Source of the DNA: Blasia pusilla
Taxonomy: Eukaryota > Marchantiophyta > Marchantiopsida > Blasiales
Assembly: GCA_050084515.1 (NCBI GenBank)
Contig: CM114273.1
Location: 15,810,001 to 15,874,000 of the forward strand
Reading direction: 5' to 3'
Length of the DNA: 64,000 nt
Shown piece after piece: positions 22,656 to 34,380 of this stretch. Under the pieces are notes generated by a model. It searched no databases and was not told the DNA's origin. It was given only the letters and a program-made list of their open reading frames with translations. Position 1 is the first letter of the stretch; every line of letters starts with the position of its first letter. Both the position numbers and the translations under genes were made by a program.

Positions 22656-23549
22656 AAATCTACATACCTCTAACATAGTAGGACTTAATAATTTAGGGAG
22701 CTCTACTACTAGATTAGATGATGAAAGACTCTATAGTCTTTAAAGATTCATATACCGAATTCTCTTACGCCACGCATTGAGATCTGTGATTTGTTGGCCA
22801 ATTTGACTATTCTGCCAGATCTTTTTCCTTAGATATCAAAGTCTAGTTAACCATTAGTTCAATAAAGCGACCATCTGAGTTAAACTTTATCTGATAACCG
22901 TATTCTACTATTTTTCATACAAAGATCAAATTTCTTGCAAAGATAGGAATATAAAGAATAATTCTAAAGCACAAAGACCATTGGATGCTATTGAAAATTT
23001 ATTGGTATGCGTGATACAATGTTGCGTATATTCTCGTCTCAATATTATTGTAGGATCTTTCAATACTGCTGAATGATTTAGCTTGTAAGCTCATGTGATT
23101 TGATACACCACAATCCATATATCAATCTTTTGAAGAGTATTTCTTGACCATTGCTCCCATGTGATGAGAGTCATAGCCAAGAGATGCTAAGTTTGTGAGT
23201 GTTCTTGTTCTTAATACTACTCTTCGTATTGTTGCTCGACATAGTTTTGTTGTTATTAGATTCTTGTTCTCACATCTATCTTCTTTTTGAAACAAAACTC
23301 TATCCCGTAGTAATTACAAGATTCAGGGACCCTCTATTGTTGATCTCGACCCCAATAATTTCCACCATCAATACCTTTTGATTGTGTTTGGTACTTGTTC
23401 ACAATTGATTGAGTGAATTTATGTTAAGCGCCTCTTCCTCCATATGCTTGATATCCATCACGACCATACAAGATTCTACCAAGACTTCTGCCTCTATTTG
23501 ATCCGTTACCTACAAATAGGGTATCCACTTGCATACTAAGCGAGCAATT

Positions 23550-24100
23550 AATATTCATAGTAACTTTGTAAGATTGGATACTTCTCTCTCATCGAGATAG
23601 AGGTCTCAAAAGACTTATAATATTTTGGAAGGACTTGAAGAGTGAAAAAAATCATATCATCGTCTTCTAAAATCACTCTAATGCTATTCAACTGATCAAC
23701 AATATTTGCTTTGCCATCCTTTCCTCATTTTTTTCAATTTTTGTTCCAATTGAGACTTTTTGACCTTTGCAAATGTCTCGAATAAATTTTCTAATGCATC
23801 CCAAGCCTCCTTTGATGAATCAATATCTTGAATGTATCCAATCATTGACAAATTAATCATTATTGGGATGCAGTTTATTACTTGTCTTGCTCGTTTATTT
23901 CAAAGGAGAATATTCAAGTATGTTGAGTCATCTTCTAGTTTGGCCTTGTTACTTGTTACAAATTAAGAAGCTTCCATGTTTCTTCACCCATGAGAAACTT
24001 GCAAACATTACAATTCTACTTATCTAGCTTCTCGCCAATGATTGATATTGAGGTATACTCCACTAAGAGTGAATTTACTCACAAATTATAATTTCAGGAT
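23550..24100 (-). pseudogene. Copia gag remnant
   Basis: The minus-strand translation contains SSKEAWDALENLFETFAKV followed by SQLEQKLKKM and LEDDDMIF...LFKSFQ. This matches the UBN2-type copia gag pattern (K-AWD-L-...-L-L-M...L...). It is broken by stops. It is correctly placed between the 5' LTR at 24575 and the integrase at about 22 kb. Confidence 0.65.
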
Positions 24101-24574
24101 CTACACTAGAGTGTCACTACTCCATTTGAAGCATAGACCACTTCTATTTAGAAATTGACCTAAAATTTATCAAAATTTACGAATTGTATGGAAGAACTAG
24201 CAAAATTGGCCTATAGAGAGCAAACTACGTAACTTTCCTTTAATAATTGCACTTTCCTACACTGAAGCTACAATTGTAGGAGCTCAAAATGTCATAATCA
24301 AACGATTTTGGATGTGTTGGAAAGCTCTTGACGCGCTCTATAGGATGAAAGTAACTAACATTAGGGGTCATTGTGAGTTTTGATGATCCAGATTGCTAAA
24401 TGAATTGGGAAAGCCCTAAAAAATGCCTCCAAAGTTTTGTGACCTTCACAATTGTGAGTCCATCTGAAATCTTCTACCACTGAGCCCCAAAATGAAAATT
24501 TTCCTTCTCTTGCCTCTCTTCTCTCCTCATACACCAAGAATTTCAATGGATGTTGTACTATTGCTCTAATACCA

Positions 24575-24883
24575 TGTAGAAAGTTGCAAAACAAGCATAA
24601 CTAATGGGATCTGCTTCACATACATACACACACCACCACCACCATAGAGAGTAAAATGTTGCAATGAGAGAATGAATAGGGATTGGTGCCCTCCTCAATA
24701 ATATAGCGTATGTACAAGCAATCCCAACCTCAATCCTAACTAGAGTCTCAAGTTATACTAGCTATGATTAACTAACCCTATTGAAGATAATCATGCTTAA
24801 CCAACTAACCAAGATTAAACTTTCCTGCTTTGTCTAAGTGCCAAATGGAGGTGTTGGTATGCCCGATGAGTTTTACTGTAACA
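24575..24883 (-). mobile_element. Copia 5' LTR and adjacent primer-binding site
   Basis: A 309-bp LTR with TGTAG...TAACA termini on the plus strand (TGTTA...CTACA in element sense). The primer-binding site TGGTATTAGAGC (minus strand, 24574-24563) abuts its inner end with no gap, as in copia elements primed by initiator tRNA-Met. Confidence 0.75.
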
Positions 24884-27060
24884 CCATCAATACGTATACA
24901 TATAGAAACTAGAACTATGGATATATATTTGGTTCTCAAGCTAGAATCTATAAAACAAATACTATGAAGATAAACAACAACAGTGTCAACAAATCAACTT
25001 TGCTAGAATAAGAGGCAACTTCATAGATAGATAAATGCCCACACTCAAAATCATCAACTACATTGATTATGTAATTCTTAAGGGATCTTCCTATCTTATG
25101 AGTTACTACTAAGAACTTTAGTAGTAGACTACTTTAGTTAAGACTAGGAAAGGGTAGAAACTGTATCACGCTCCCAAGATAATTGTCAGTAATGGATGAG
25201 TCACGGGAACAACACTAGACTAGATGGATGTTAGAGCCCTAAGGCATATATTAGGATAAAGGGAAATTTCCACTTGCAAGTAGGGGCATACTCAAGAAAT
25301 TTAAGAATGGTAGTCAAATTGGCCTGGAATTTAGTCAAAGAAACAATAATGTTGAATGAGATGGGTAGAAGAAGTAGGAATACTAGATTGAAGTAGAGAA
25401 GTGTACCAAGAATTCCCAAAATTTTACTTCAATATAAGAAAGTGAGAATTCTACATACTTTCAAATTCTCTTCTAAATCATGTGAATGAAGAGAAAAACT
25501 TAGAAATTTCATTGTAATGACTTTCATGGTATGGTGGGTCTTCATGTAGAAATTATGTGGAAATGTAATTTTATCATCAATGTATAATACTGCAATATGT
25601 CCTTATTGTCTCTTTCTTGTTTTACTAAGAAAAGCATATCCCTTACATCCTTTTATATTACAAATTACAATTCATGGCTCCAAATCAAAATTAATTGATA
25701 TAAATGTAGAATAAAATGAAGAACACTAATCCTCTATCAAGAGTTACCCCAACTCAAAAAATACTCAAATTCGGACAAACTCCCTAAGATAGCATAATTG
25801 TGTATACATGCCACCTGAACTAATTTCGGTTCAAGTTTATATAAGATTAATTTTTATATATGGGCACCGGATGAATTGGATTTCTAATCTACGTAGTGTA
25901 ATATTATTTTATGTATCTCTTACACTTCCCAATAACCTCTTGAAGCATCTATAAGAGAGATGATTCGCCCAAAAAATTGGCAAGGTATTGCCCTTCCCTA
26001 TATCCTCAACCACACCCAAACTAGGGCTCAAACCAATAACATCCAATTTCCCAACTTCCCAAGGTACTCACATTATCAATCCGCCCAAGTCTCTAGTAAG
26101 CCAAGATAAGGATTTTTCTAAGAGCTTAGTATAGGCTTTCTCTCCAAGGCTAAATGCAATAAATTTTTTTGGTTCTATGAGTCAATGATTAGGGAGATCT
26201 AGGGTTACGGGTAATCCTCGTGGGAAATTTCTCATTTCTTTGTCAACATCTTGTAGGTTTTGATGGTATTAGAGGAGAAAACGAATACACAATCATGGTA
26301 TCAAAATTTACCTAAAATCCAATGTCAACCAGTTAAATAGTGAACTTGTTCCACAAATATAACCTGATACCTAACCTCCTAGAGATTTTGGGTGGACAAA
26401 ATGTTGTTGGCATTCTTTGCGAATGCTAGAAAATTGACATTCACTCTTGATTCGCTAGACAAACATATGGATGGATAGGATTGAGTGTAGATGGCTAATC
26501 TCAACCATGGAATTTAAGGGTTTTCTATTTGGAGGTTTAAATTTTTCACCACAATATGCAACCATGCCAAACCATCAAATGGAGGGCTGAACAACTTGTA
26601 GAAAAAATGGAGGAGGGGGTCCTAAGAAGGGAGATGGCTATGGTGGATATGTGGGGTAGAGACCCTCCAATCTATATTTTTCTCTCTCCATTTTCAAAGC
26701 CGTAGCCTTGCCCCCTCACTCCTTTGTCTTATGGGCCCTTGTTAAGCTGATTTTTCCCAATTCAATCTTGTAGTTTGCTTCACCTACATGGCGAGTTTGT
26801 TAGTGTTGAAATGTTTTTGGTTCACTCTCTTTCTTGCTCCATTTTTTTTGGGCCCGGTTGATTTTCTCCACGAATTAACTTGTTTAGCTTATATTCAATC
26901 ACCTTGCTCTTATTATAACGTGCAAGGCTCTAGCTTTGCGCCTTGCTCTAGCTATTGTGCGCCTTGATCCTAGCTTTGTATTGCTCTAGCTTTAAGCCTT
27001 ATCTACATTGTGCCCATGTGCTTCTTTCTAAATTTTGTTGTGTGGTAGTTGTGACTAAGG
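24884..27060. other. AT-rich intergenic sequence, no gene seen
   Basis: No ORF longer than about 62 codons and no recognisable domain. A small direct repeat of CTCTAGCTTTG-CGCCTT lies near 26930-27000. Confidence 0.5.
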
Positions 27061-27097
27061 TAATGACTGTTGGGCGCATCATTGCACAATATTGAAG

Positions 27098-27780
27098 CAA
27101 GGTTGCACAGAAAAGGAAAAGTCTGTCAATGGGACGGACATGCTGATCGGGTACATACAGCCTACATCCCAGCCCGCCCTTTAGCTCGTCCAGCCTGTCG
27201 TGTACACTTGGGATGGTCGAGCCTGCCCTTCAACTTGTCGAGCTTGTCGTGTACACCTGGGCCGGTCGAGCCCGCACCCGTGTTGTGGCCCACGCCTGAG
27301 CTTGCTGTGTGCGGGCCCTATGGAGGCCCTCGGCGAGCCTAAGCTTGCCCGGATGTGGCTAGAGGCTTGCCGCAGGTTGGTGCAAACTACACACGGGCCA
27401 AAAAATGGGTGTAGGTTTGTGCAGTCTGGATCTATGCGATCGGCTCGATGGCAAGGTTGCATGTGGAAAAAGTCCGTGTCTGTGGACATGTCCATGTCTC
27501 TCGACTTATGTCTGTCCTATGGAAGGACTTATTCGTATGGGTCCCACCTTTCCCTTCTTTCTCATTCCCCTTACTTGTCTCCGTGTTCCATACTCCTCCA
27601 TTTCTTCCTCCCTCCACCTCCACTCCATCCTTCCTCATTGCTCCTCTCATCCTTGCCTTGCCTTCCATCATGACCTAAAAGTATGGGTCCCACCTCTTGG
27701 GACCCATGTCAGTGGACATATCCACGCATGTCCGTCCATGTCTGACCTAAGGAAGGACTTGTCCGTATTGGTGCAACCAT
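27098..27780 (+). repeat. P1 repeat cluster (~330-bp inverted-terminus element)
   Basis: A complete-looking copy runs from GCAAGGTTGCATGTGG at 27451 to TTGGTGCAACCAT at 27780. The GGTTGCA/TGCAACC termini are inverted, and the interior has GGACATGTCCATG-type inverted words and a TTTCCCTTCTTTCTCAT tract. A separate terminus (GCAAGGTTGCACAGAAAAGG) sits at 27100. No protein is encoded; ORFs at 27405-27902 are by-products. Confidence 0.65.
27189..27285. repeat. Two imperfect ~48-bp tandem units
   Basis: The core GTCGTGTACAC-TGGG is followed by GGTCGAGCC and appears twice in tandem with a few substitutions. The unit is roughly 48 bp. Confidence 0.6.
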
Positions 27781-28189
27781 GCTCGATGGGCTCAAGGACG
27801 GGCTCGGGTGCGGGTGGCAAGTACTCGAGCCCGCATGAACATGTTTGTGAACACTTGGAAGACACTCTTCCATGGAGATCTAATAACCTCAAGAGATTAT
27901 AATTTCTGAGCTCTTTTATCATGTAGAGATCTCATATCATAGAGGCTCTTATGCATTTGATTTACGTGATTTTCAATATCCTTTTATTCACATTGTACCT
28001 CTTCTTTGAATCTATTAGTAGGTAGGGTAAAACAATAGAGAACCATGAATCTTTTTTTATGCAAGGAGGTTCCTAAGGAAAACCCTCTTACATTTGGGAG
28101 CAATTAATTCACATTTGGGGGAAAAAAAAAAGAGTAGCTTGGAAGCATGTTTGGTACAAAATAGATAATTGGATAAACTTTTATACAAT

Positions 28190-28840
28190 ACATGGAAAAA
28201 TCCATTGTAATGTCTGTAGAAAAGGAAGAGACAAGACTTTTCTTTTCTAGTTGGACATGGTGCATTAATTATACGACTTTGGCCTATATTGATCACACAC
28301 AATTGAATGTGCTCATAAAGCTCTCTTGGGCAATCAATGGAGGTAAAACTCCATTGCCAAGGCCATTGCTACATCCATCACTTTTAGGTAGCTCTTCTTA
28401 TTTTCTTTAGGTGTACATACTTCTTTGCAAAAGAAGCCAAGCCTTTTTCACAATTCGTGAATCTTTGAAAGTGATATTTTCTATGAATCCACCTATCACC
28501 ATAGATCTTTAACAATATGAGAAGAAATGTAGAGAAATCTTCATCAACTTGATTTTGTTGGAAAGGATTGTTGCTAGAGTTCCAACTTCTCTAGTCTTCA
28601 AAATTCTAATTTACGAATCTCTTAATATATCAAGGGTTGACATTTGGTCATGTTTGCAGCATTCAAAGAAGAGGATTAAACATATTGCTTTTTTCTAGGA
28701 TTTCTTTTTTTGAATGTAAGGGCTCTACTACTATCACTTATACTTTATTAAAGTTAATCAAAGATGGAGGGTTAGATTATCCTAGAATGATAGCTTTTGG
28801 TTTTGATAATGCCTCTAAAATGGTTGCACAAAAATGGACA
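28190..28840 (+). pseudogene. Possible hAT/DUF4371-like transposase remnant
   Basis: Open stretches at 28192-28410 and 28637-28830 include LIKDGGLDYPRMIAFGFDNA followed by SKMV. This recalls the DGA(S)xMxG region of hAT-related (DUF4371-type) transposases. Earlier text such as FESDIFYEST fits weakly. Frames are broken and a P1-type terminus (GGTTGCACAAAAATGGAC) interrupts at about 28823. Family assignment is tentative. Confidence 0.3.
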
Positions 28841-28929
28841 AGTCTATTCCTAAGACGGACATGGACGGACACAAATCCATGGACATGTATTGCAAGAAGT
28901 GGGGCCCACACTTATAGTTCATAATGAAA

Positions 28930-29495
28930 GGCCAAGGTTGCATGTGGACAAAGTCGGTGTCTATGGACATGTCAATGTTTGTGGACTTATGTCCGTCCTA
29001 TGGAAGGACTTGTCTATATGGGCCCCTATCTTTTACCCTTCTTTCTCATTCTCTCCACTTGCCCATGTGTTTCTTACTTTCCTGTTTCTTCCTCCCTCCA
29101 CCTCCACTTCCTACCCCCTTATTCCGCCCCACTTACCCTTTCCCTACCTTCCATCTTTATCTATAAGTATGGGACCAACCTCTTGCAATCTATATTCGTG
29201 AACATGTTTGGACATGTCCCTATATGCCCGTCCTAGAAATGGACTTGTCCGTTCTTATGCAACCATGTGGAAGGCAGAGCAATCCTACAAGGGCAAATGG
29301 GGCAATAAGGGGGGCGCGAGTGGAGGTGAAGGGAGGAAGAAATCAGAAAGTATGGAACGTGAAGGCAAGTGGGGGGAATGAGAAAGAAGGGGAAGGTAGG
29401 CCCTACATTGACAAGTCCTTCCATAAGACGGACGTAAGTCCACGAACATGGACATGTCCACTGATATGGATTTTGTCCACATTCAACCTTTAAAT
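28930..29495. repeat. Inverted pair of P1 repeats (large palindrome)
   Basis: The plus-oriented copy runs from CCAAGGTTGCATGTGGAC (about 28932) to TTATGCAACCATG (about 29266). A minus-oriented copy follows and ends with GTCCACATTCAACCTTT near 29490. The inner tracts TTCTTTCTCATTC (about 29040) and GAATGAGAAAGAAGG (about 29376) are complementary. Together they form an imperfect ~560-bp palindrome. Confidence 0.7.
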
Positions 29496-29499
29496 AGAG

Positions 29500-31210
29500 C
29501 CAAACAAGGGTAGCTTCATTGTTTAGTGCATTGTGTTGCGCACAAGTGAAATCTTGCAACTTGCATTAAATCAACTTCCAATGAAGTGGATTGGATTTTC
29601 AATGCTTTAGCAGGTTAATTCAAAAGGTTTTCAAAGTGGAAAGTTCTATGAAAGCTAGTTTAGCAATACTACATGAAATATTAAATCACTCTCTATGAGT
29701 CATGAAGAAGTTATAAGATATGATGGTTTTTGCATTGGCAAGTTGTGTCTACTTTGTGTGATTCAGTGCAATCTTTGTGGACATTGTTCAAGGATTTTTT
29801 CCCCTTAAGAAGACGACGAGAATGGTGCCAATTACAAGTTTAGATCATTCCAAAGGATTTATCAATTATACCTCTTGGATGAAATTCTTTCCATGCTTGC
29901 TAATTTGAGCAAAATCTTTCAATACAAGTTTATTGATGTTAGTAATATTGATAACTGACACTGCTTCTATTACCATGAACTTTGTGATTGAAACGCATGA
30001 TTTCAATGGGTAAATATTTCAAACGACAAAGTAATAATATTCCCCTTGACTTTGGACCCTTTAATGGTTTGGAATATGAGATTTATGGTTATAAGTTTCA
30101 TAGCATAGATACGTTGAGAGATCGCACAAGCAAGGATATCAAAGTTGTTCTATTATTTCAAAAGCGATATGCTGAAAGTGTCCGTACAATCTTGCGTGAT
30201 TTTTTGAGATAACAATCTCATTGGCACAATGAGACTTCTGGACCCTTGAGACATGCCTTCCCGACAAAGATTTGAAAGAGGTGTATGGACATTTTGTAAA
30301 GTTTTGAAAGAGGTGTATGGACATTTTGGACGGGGATATAATTTGGGATTTTGGACATTTTGGACGGGAGCCTGACAAGGGCCGGTTAAGTAGTTTCCTC
30401 CAAAAATTAACGATGAGGTGTGTGGACGGAATTGGTGGAATGCAAACCATGCTAAATATTATTGTTGGAGAGTGCTTTCTTGATTTATAAACATATGTCT
30501 TTTTGACACTTGGCACCTAGGCAACAAGAAAAAGTTTCCATACTATCAATACCAAGAAAAAAAATTTTGAATTTGCTCGGGCTGGACACTAGTGCTAAAT
30601 GATAACCACCCACACATAGCAAACAAAATTAGTAAGAATGTTTGAGACAAGCCTGAAAAGTAAAGGTCGAGAGAAGCTTGTAAGTACGGTCCCAAGAATC
30701 CCCTCATGCGAGGTATCACCCTTGTTACGCTTTAGGTCGACATGATCCCAGTTTTGTGCGGCGGAGCTCTACGGGATGGCGGCGGGGATGGGAAGGAGAT
30801 TGATGGTGGGATGGAGGATGGAGGGGGGTCGTGTGTTATATCAAAACGGAGATATCAACTTCCTCTACGTTTTGATCCCTAGCGTCAATATTCTAGTGAA
30901 GTATTTTTCATTTTATTTTGTTTTGTAGATTTTATTTTTTTTAGGGTTTCTCATGTAGGTATTAGGGTCCTCTTTGTTGTCTTGATGTGTTGTAATGCTT
31001 TGAATGTTTCTAAGACAACTCATGTTGTTATTCCACACCACCCCTTTTTTTTTCTCTATGTCCTTATCCTGTGGCCGCACACGTTCCTCGTTCCATGTTT
31101 TTCTCCCTTATCCCACTCTATTCCCATCTATTTTTTCCATCTATTCTTTTTCCATATCGCTAGTAACTCCATACTATCTCTACATTATTTTGGGAAGGGA
31201 TTAGGCCATA
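29500..31210. other. Intergenic DNA with a short tandem repeat
   Basis: No gene seen. A duplicated 26-bp unit (TTTGAAAGAGGTGTATGGAC then ATTTTG) occurs at about 30270-30330, followed by a GGACATTTTGGACGGG repeat to about 30370. ORFs are short and unrecognised. Confidence 0.5.
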
Positions 31211-31612
31211 TGTCATAGGTGAAGATGGTAGATGAGAGTTACACATCGGCCCCTCGCGTAGGGGCTCATGGGTTGTCTAGCCGGGATACGAAATGCCCTT
31301 GTTGTCCCAAATTCTTCACTGCGTTCAGATTTGCCCTTGTTGGAACCATTTAAGCATTTAGACTAAACATCCTGACTTTGATAGATTCGGATGGGTGGTT
31401 CCTCCAGTTGATCATGGATGCTCACCGATGCTTCATACATCATCGCCCCCTCCCGAGGCATGGGAGTGGTTGAGGTCCCACCTTTGCAGCATCAGAGGTC
31501 TCTTTGAGACCCGTTTCCCATGCCCGAGGTTGTTTCATAGGATCCCCCATGCTATTCGGGATGAGTTCGCCAGTCTTTCCTCCTTCCCTTATCTAGGATC
31601 GCACTTGATCCT

Positions 31613-33472
31613 ATGGATGAGCTCTCGTGGTATCTACTACTTTTCCTTCCACGATGGTGTCTTTGCTATACCCGAGGAGGGAAGGCTGGCCATAGAGAGG
31701 TTGTAGCCCGATTGCAGCGCTTTCGAGGAGGTGATTGGGAGTCTCTGCAGAGCGAATTCATGGCATATGCCAAAGGTAGCACTCCACGTGATTTCCCAGC
31801 AGACGATCTTGTAGTTGCCAGATTGCGACGATGTAGGAGACTTGGGCGAGCCGGGGAGTACTCGCGAGCGTCTCGTGCGCTCCGCCCTATGGATATGGCT
31901 CCTCCTTCCGCTGTTACCATCGACGCCCTCCGGAGGCTACACCCTCGTCCAGTGGTTGACATCCCAACATTTGTACGTGACTTACATCCTGACACGACCT
32001 TATGCCTAGACCCGTCCCTCTTTACACGGGCACTCGGGCGTTCCCCTAGGATAGCAGCTGGAGGGTTGTCCGGTATGATGTACGAACACCTTCGTGATTG
32101 CTTTCCTTCCGAGGACTCTGCTAGCGGCTTTTCCGAGTTGCTTCAGGTTGTCTCTCACCTAGCCCAAGGGAGAGTGCCAACAACAATAGCCCAGGTATTG
32201 GGGGCGGGGCGACTTTTGGCGTTATCAAAAGAGGGTGGAGGTATCCGTCCGATTGCCATAGGGAAGGTGCTCTTGCGGTTGGTGAGTCCCACTATCGCTT
32301 TGCAATTCTGTGAGGCTTTCCAGTCACATCTGGGTCCGCACGAGTTCGGAGTTGCCACGCCAGCCGGTTGTGAGGCTGTAGCCTTAGGTTTGAGGGCTTG
32401 TTTAGATATACATCCCGAGTGGGTGGTTCTCCAAGTTGACGTGGAGAACGCCTTTAACTCAGTGTCTCGGGCAGCTATCTTCACGGAGCTGAGAGACGCA
32501 GGAGGTCCCATAGCGAGCCTGATTCCCTTCATGCATGCTTTTTATGGGGCCCCCTCGGCTCTCTATTTTCACCACGGTAGGTTCGAGGAGGAGGTCACGG
32601 AATTGGAGTCTGCTACCGGGACGCGTTAGGGTGATCCCTTGGGTGGTGCATTGTTTGCTTTGGCTCATTATCGAGCAGTTCTTTCTACGGTGGAGGCTTT
32701 CCTAGGTTGCACTTTTCCTTCGTTGGCAGATGATACTCACATTGTTGGCCCTGGACACTTGGTTGTTCCTGCATTTCAGCACAGTTGGCACACGTCGGCC
32801 TCGCGGTGAAGGTGGGAAAGTGCAAGGCTTGGTCTTCATTAGGCTTGTCAGCGGATATTCATTTACCCAACGGTTTTTTGACACCTGCTGGAGGGCTTCG
32901 CGTCTTGGGAGTCCCACTCGGGAGCCAGGACTTTGTATTGAGTTTTGTGGCGGCGGCTCTTACCGAGGATCTTCTTCATGTCGACGATCTCACGAGGATT
33001 GGTGACCCTCAAGTAGCTTATGGAATCCTCTTGTCATGTTTTGCCCGTAGACCTGCTTATCTGTGTAGAACCGTGCGGGCGACTAGCCATATTTCTTCCT
33101 TGTATAGATCCTTTGATAGAAAAGATTATCCAGGCGTTTTGGGATCTTCTAGGACCCAGCTCATTAGAGTGCCCCGCGGGGGAGTTAGCTTGGCCGATTG
33201 CCTTTGGTGGAGTAGGTCTCATAGCGACTGAGTTAGTGGCGTCTTCAGCCTTTTTAGGGAGTTGGGCCACTGTCGCACCCCTCCTTTGCTCCCGATTTTT
33301 GGTTAGGGATAGACCGCTACTTTTACAGTATGTTTCCCAGGTTGAGGATGGTCTTTTCCCACTTCAGTCTTCACTCACAGCTTGTAGAGACTCCCTTCTT
33401 GTTGAGGCTAGAGCAGTTCTTCCCGCTTTCTCTTCCCTACCACCGGACAGTCTGGGCTCCAATCTTCTTTGA
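31613..33472 (+). pseudogene. Reverse transcriptase domain of the R2-like element
   Basis: RT blocks in order: GGLSGMMYEHLRD (about 32060); GRLLALSKEGGGIRPIAIG (about 32208-32265); GVATPAGCEAVALGLR (about 32350); motif A VLQVDVENAFNSV (about 32425-32463) with the catalytic D; motif B GTR, a TAG stop at 32627-32629, then GDPLGGALFALA; and motif C SLADDTHIVG with the two catalytic D codons at 32729-32734. Motif D continues in another frame as LAVKVGKCKAWSS from about 32790, so there is a frameshift near 32780. An earlier frameshift near 31690 links to the 31395-31706 stretch. Confidence 0.85.
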
Positions 33473-33619
33473 TGGAAGCCCACTTTGATGCATTGTTTAG
33501 AGCTACTATGTCGGACGGGAATATCCCTATGAAGTTCGGGCCCGTATTCGCTCTTGCTCTGGAAAGGGGGCAGGCTCATGGGTGGGGCCTCGTCCCCTCA
33601 TTCCGGCTTTCCGCATCGC

Positions 33620-34327
33620 ACCACTTACCTACACTACAGCAATGAGGTTCCGACTGGGCCTGCCCCAACCAACGGTGGTTGGTTCGACACATTGCGAGTG
33701 TCGTCGGAGTCTGGATCCACTTTGTGTGCATTTGGCACGGTGTCGATTGGGGTGAGGATAGCCACTCACGATGCAGTGCGGGATATTATGTTCTGTATAG
33801 CTCGGGAGAGTGGATTCCATGTACAAAGAGAGAGGCACTACTCCATGCGGGATTCCCTTATCCGTGCTGATCTCTACATGACAAGGGAGTCTGAGGTGGC
33901 GGTAGTGGATGTTGTAGTGACGGATCCTACGCGGGAGGCGGTGCGAGCCCAAGTGGTAGCACAAGGGAGATTGCTACAAGGAGCGGCGGCGGCGGTCAAG
34001 AAGACCCACATTTATAGTCGACTTCATGACGGACATCGATTTATCCCCCTAGCCATTGAGATGTACGGGGCGATGGGGGAGAGGTTTGAATCGTTCCTTT
34101 CGGATTGCGCCCATCATCTCCAGTCGAGAAATGAGTTGTCTTTAGCCACTGCGATACTTTATTGTAGGCAATGGGTCTCCATAGCTTTGCAGCGCGCCCA
34201 CGCAAATGGGCTTCTGCGGCGGGCTCAGGCGATTGGAGACGCCAATGCTAGAGGCCCACTTAGTAGTAGTCATAGTTCTCTAGGTGTTACTGATATTGTC
34301 TCTACTGTTGGTGATTTTGGTCGTTAG
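33620..34327 (+). pseudogene. CCHC knuckle and PD-(D/E)XK endonuclease of the R2-like element
   Basis: One frame gives MRFRLGLPQPTVVGSTHCEC then LCVHLARCRLG (33641-33750), a C-x-C...C-x-H-x3-C knuckle. A frameshift near 33745 leads to IATHDAVRDIMF. Then come IRADLYMTRESEVAVVDVVV and TDP, a lysine at KKTHIYS, and FIPLAIEMYGAMG, the pattern of restriction-like endonucleases that nick the target in R2-type LINEs. The reading frame then stays open to the stop at 34325-34327. Confidence 0.75.
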
Positions 34328-34380
34328 GGGGGAAGGCCCCCTTCTTTCTCCTCGGGGCCGGTTCCGACCTCTTGAGGTCT

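Larger units (their letters stand above)
20448..24883 (-). mobile_element. Broken Ty1/copia retrotransposon
   Basis: The 5' LTR is 24575-24883 (TGTAGAAAG...CTGTAACA on the plus strand). It is followed inward by the primer-binding site at 24563-24574, whose complement TGGTATTAGAGC matches the initiator-tRNA-Met type used by copia. Gag traces lie at about 24100-23550 and integrase at 22020-21470. A truncated 3' LTR start at 20448-20545 shares TGTAGAAA-TGG/TTG...CACCACCAT sequence with the 5' LTR. Reverse transcriptase and RNase H are missing; that interval holds P1 repeats. An R1 LTR is inserted at 22032-22655. No matching target duplication was seen at the outer ends. Confidence 0.7.
31214..34380 (+). 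mobile_element. R2-like non-LTR retrotransposon (RT plus restriction-like endonuclease), inactivated
   Basis: One element carries, in order, a zinc-finger-like segment (CPCCPKFF near 31293), a reverse transcriptase, a CCHC zinc knuckle, and a PD-(D/E)XK-type endonuclease. The RT-CCHC-endonuclease order is that of early-branching site-specific LINEs (R2, CRE, NeSL and relatives). It lacks an upstream APE endonuclease. Frames break near 31348, 31690, 32627 (stop), about 32780 and about 33745. No poly(A) tail is seen after the stop at 34327. GC content is higher than in the surroundings. The clade cannot be set by eye. Confidence 0.75.

Noticed and set aside
27181-27922. ORFs up to 165 codons on both strands
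   Set aside because: Same reason: pyrimidine-rich tract of P1 and short tandem units; no conserved domain.
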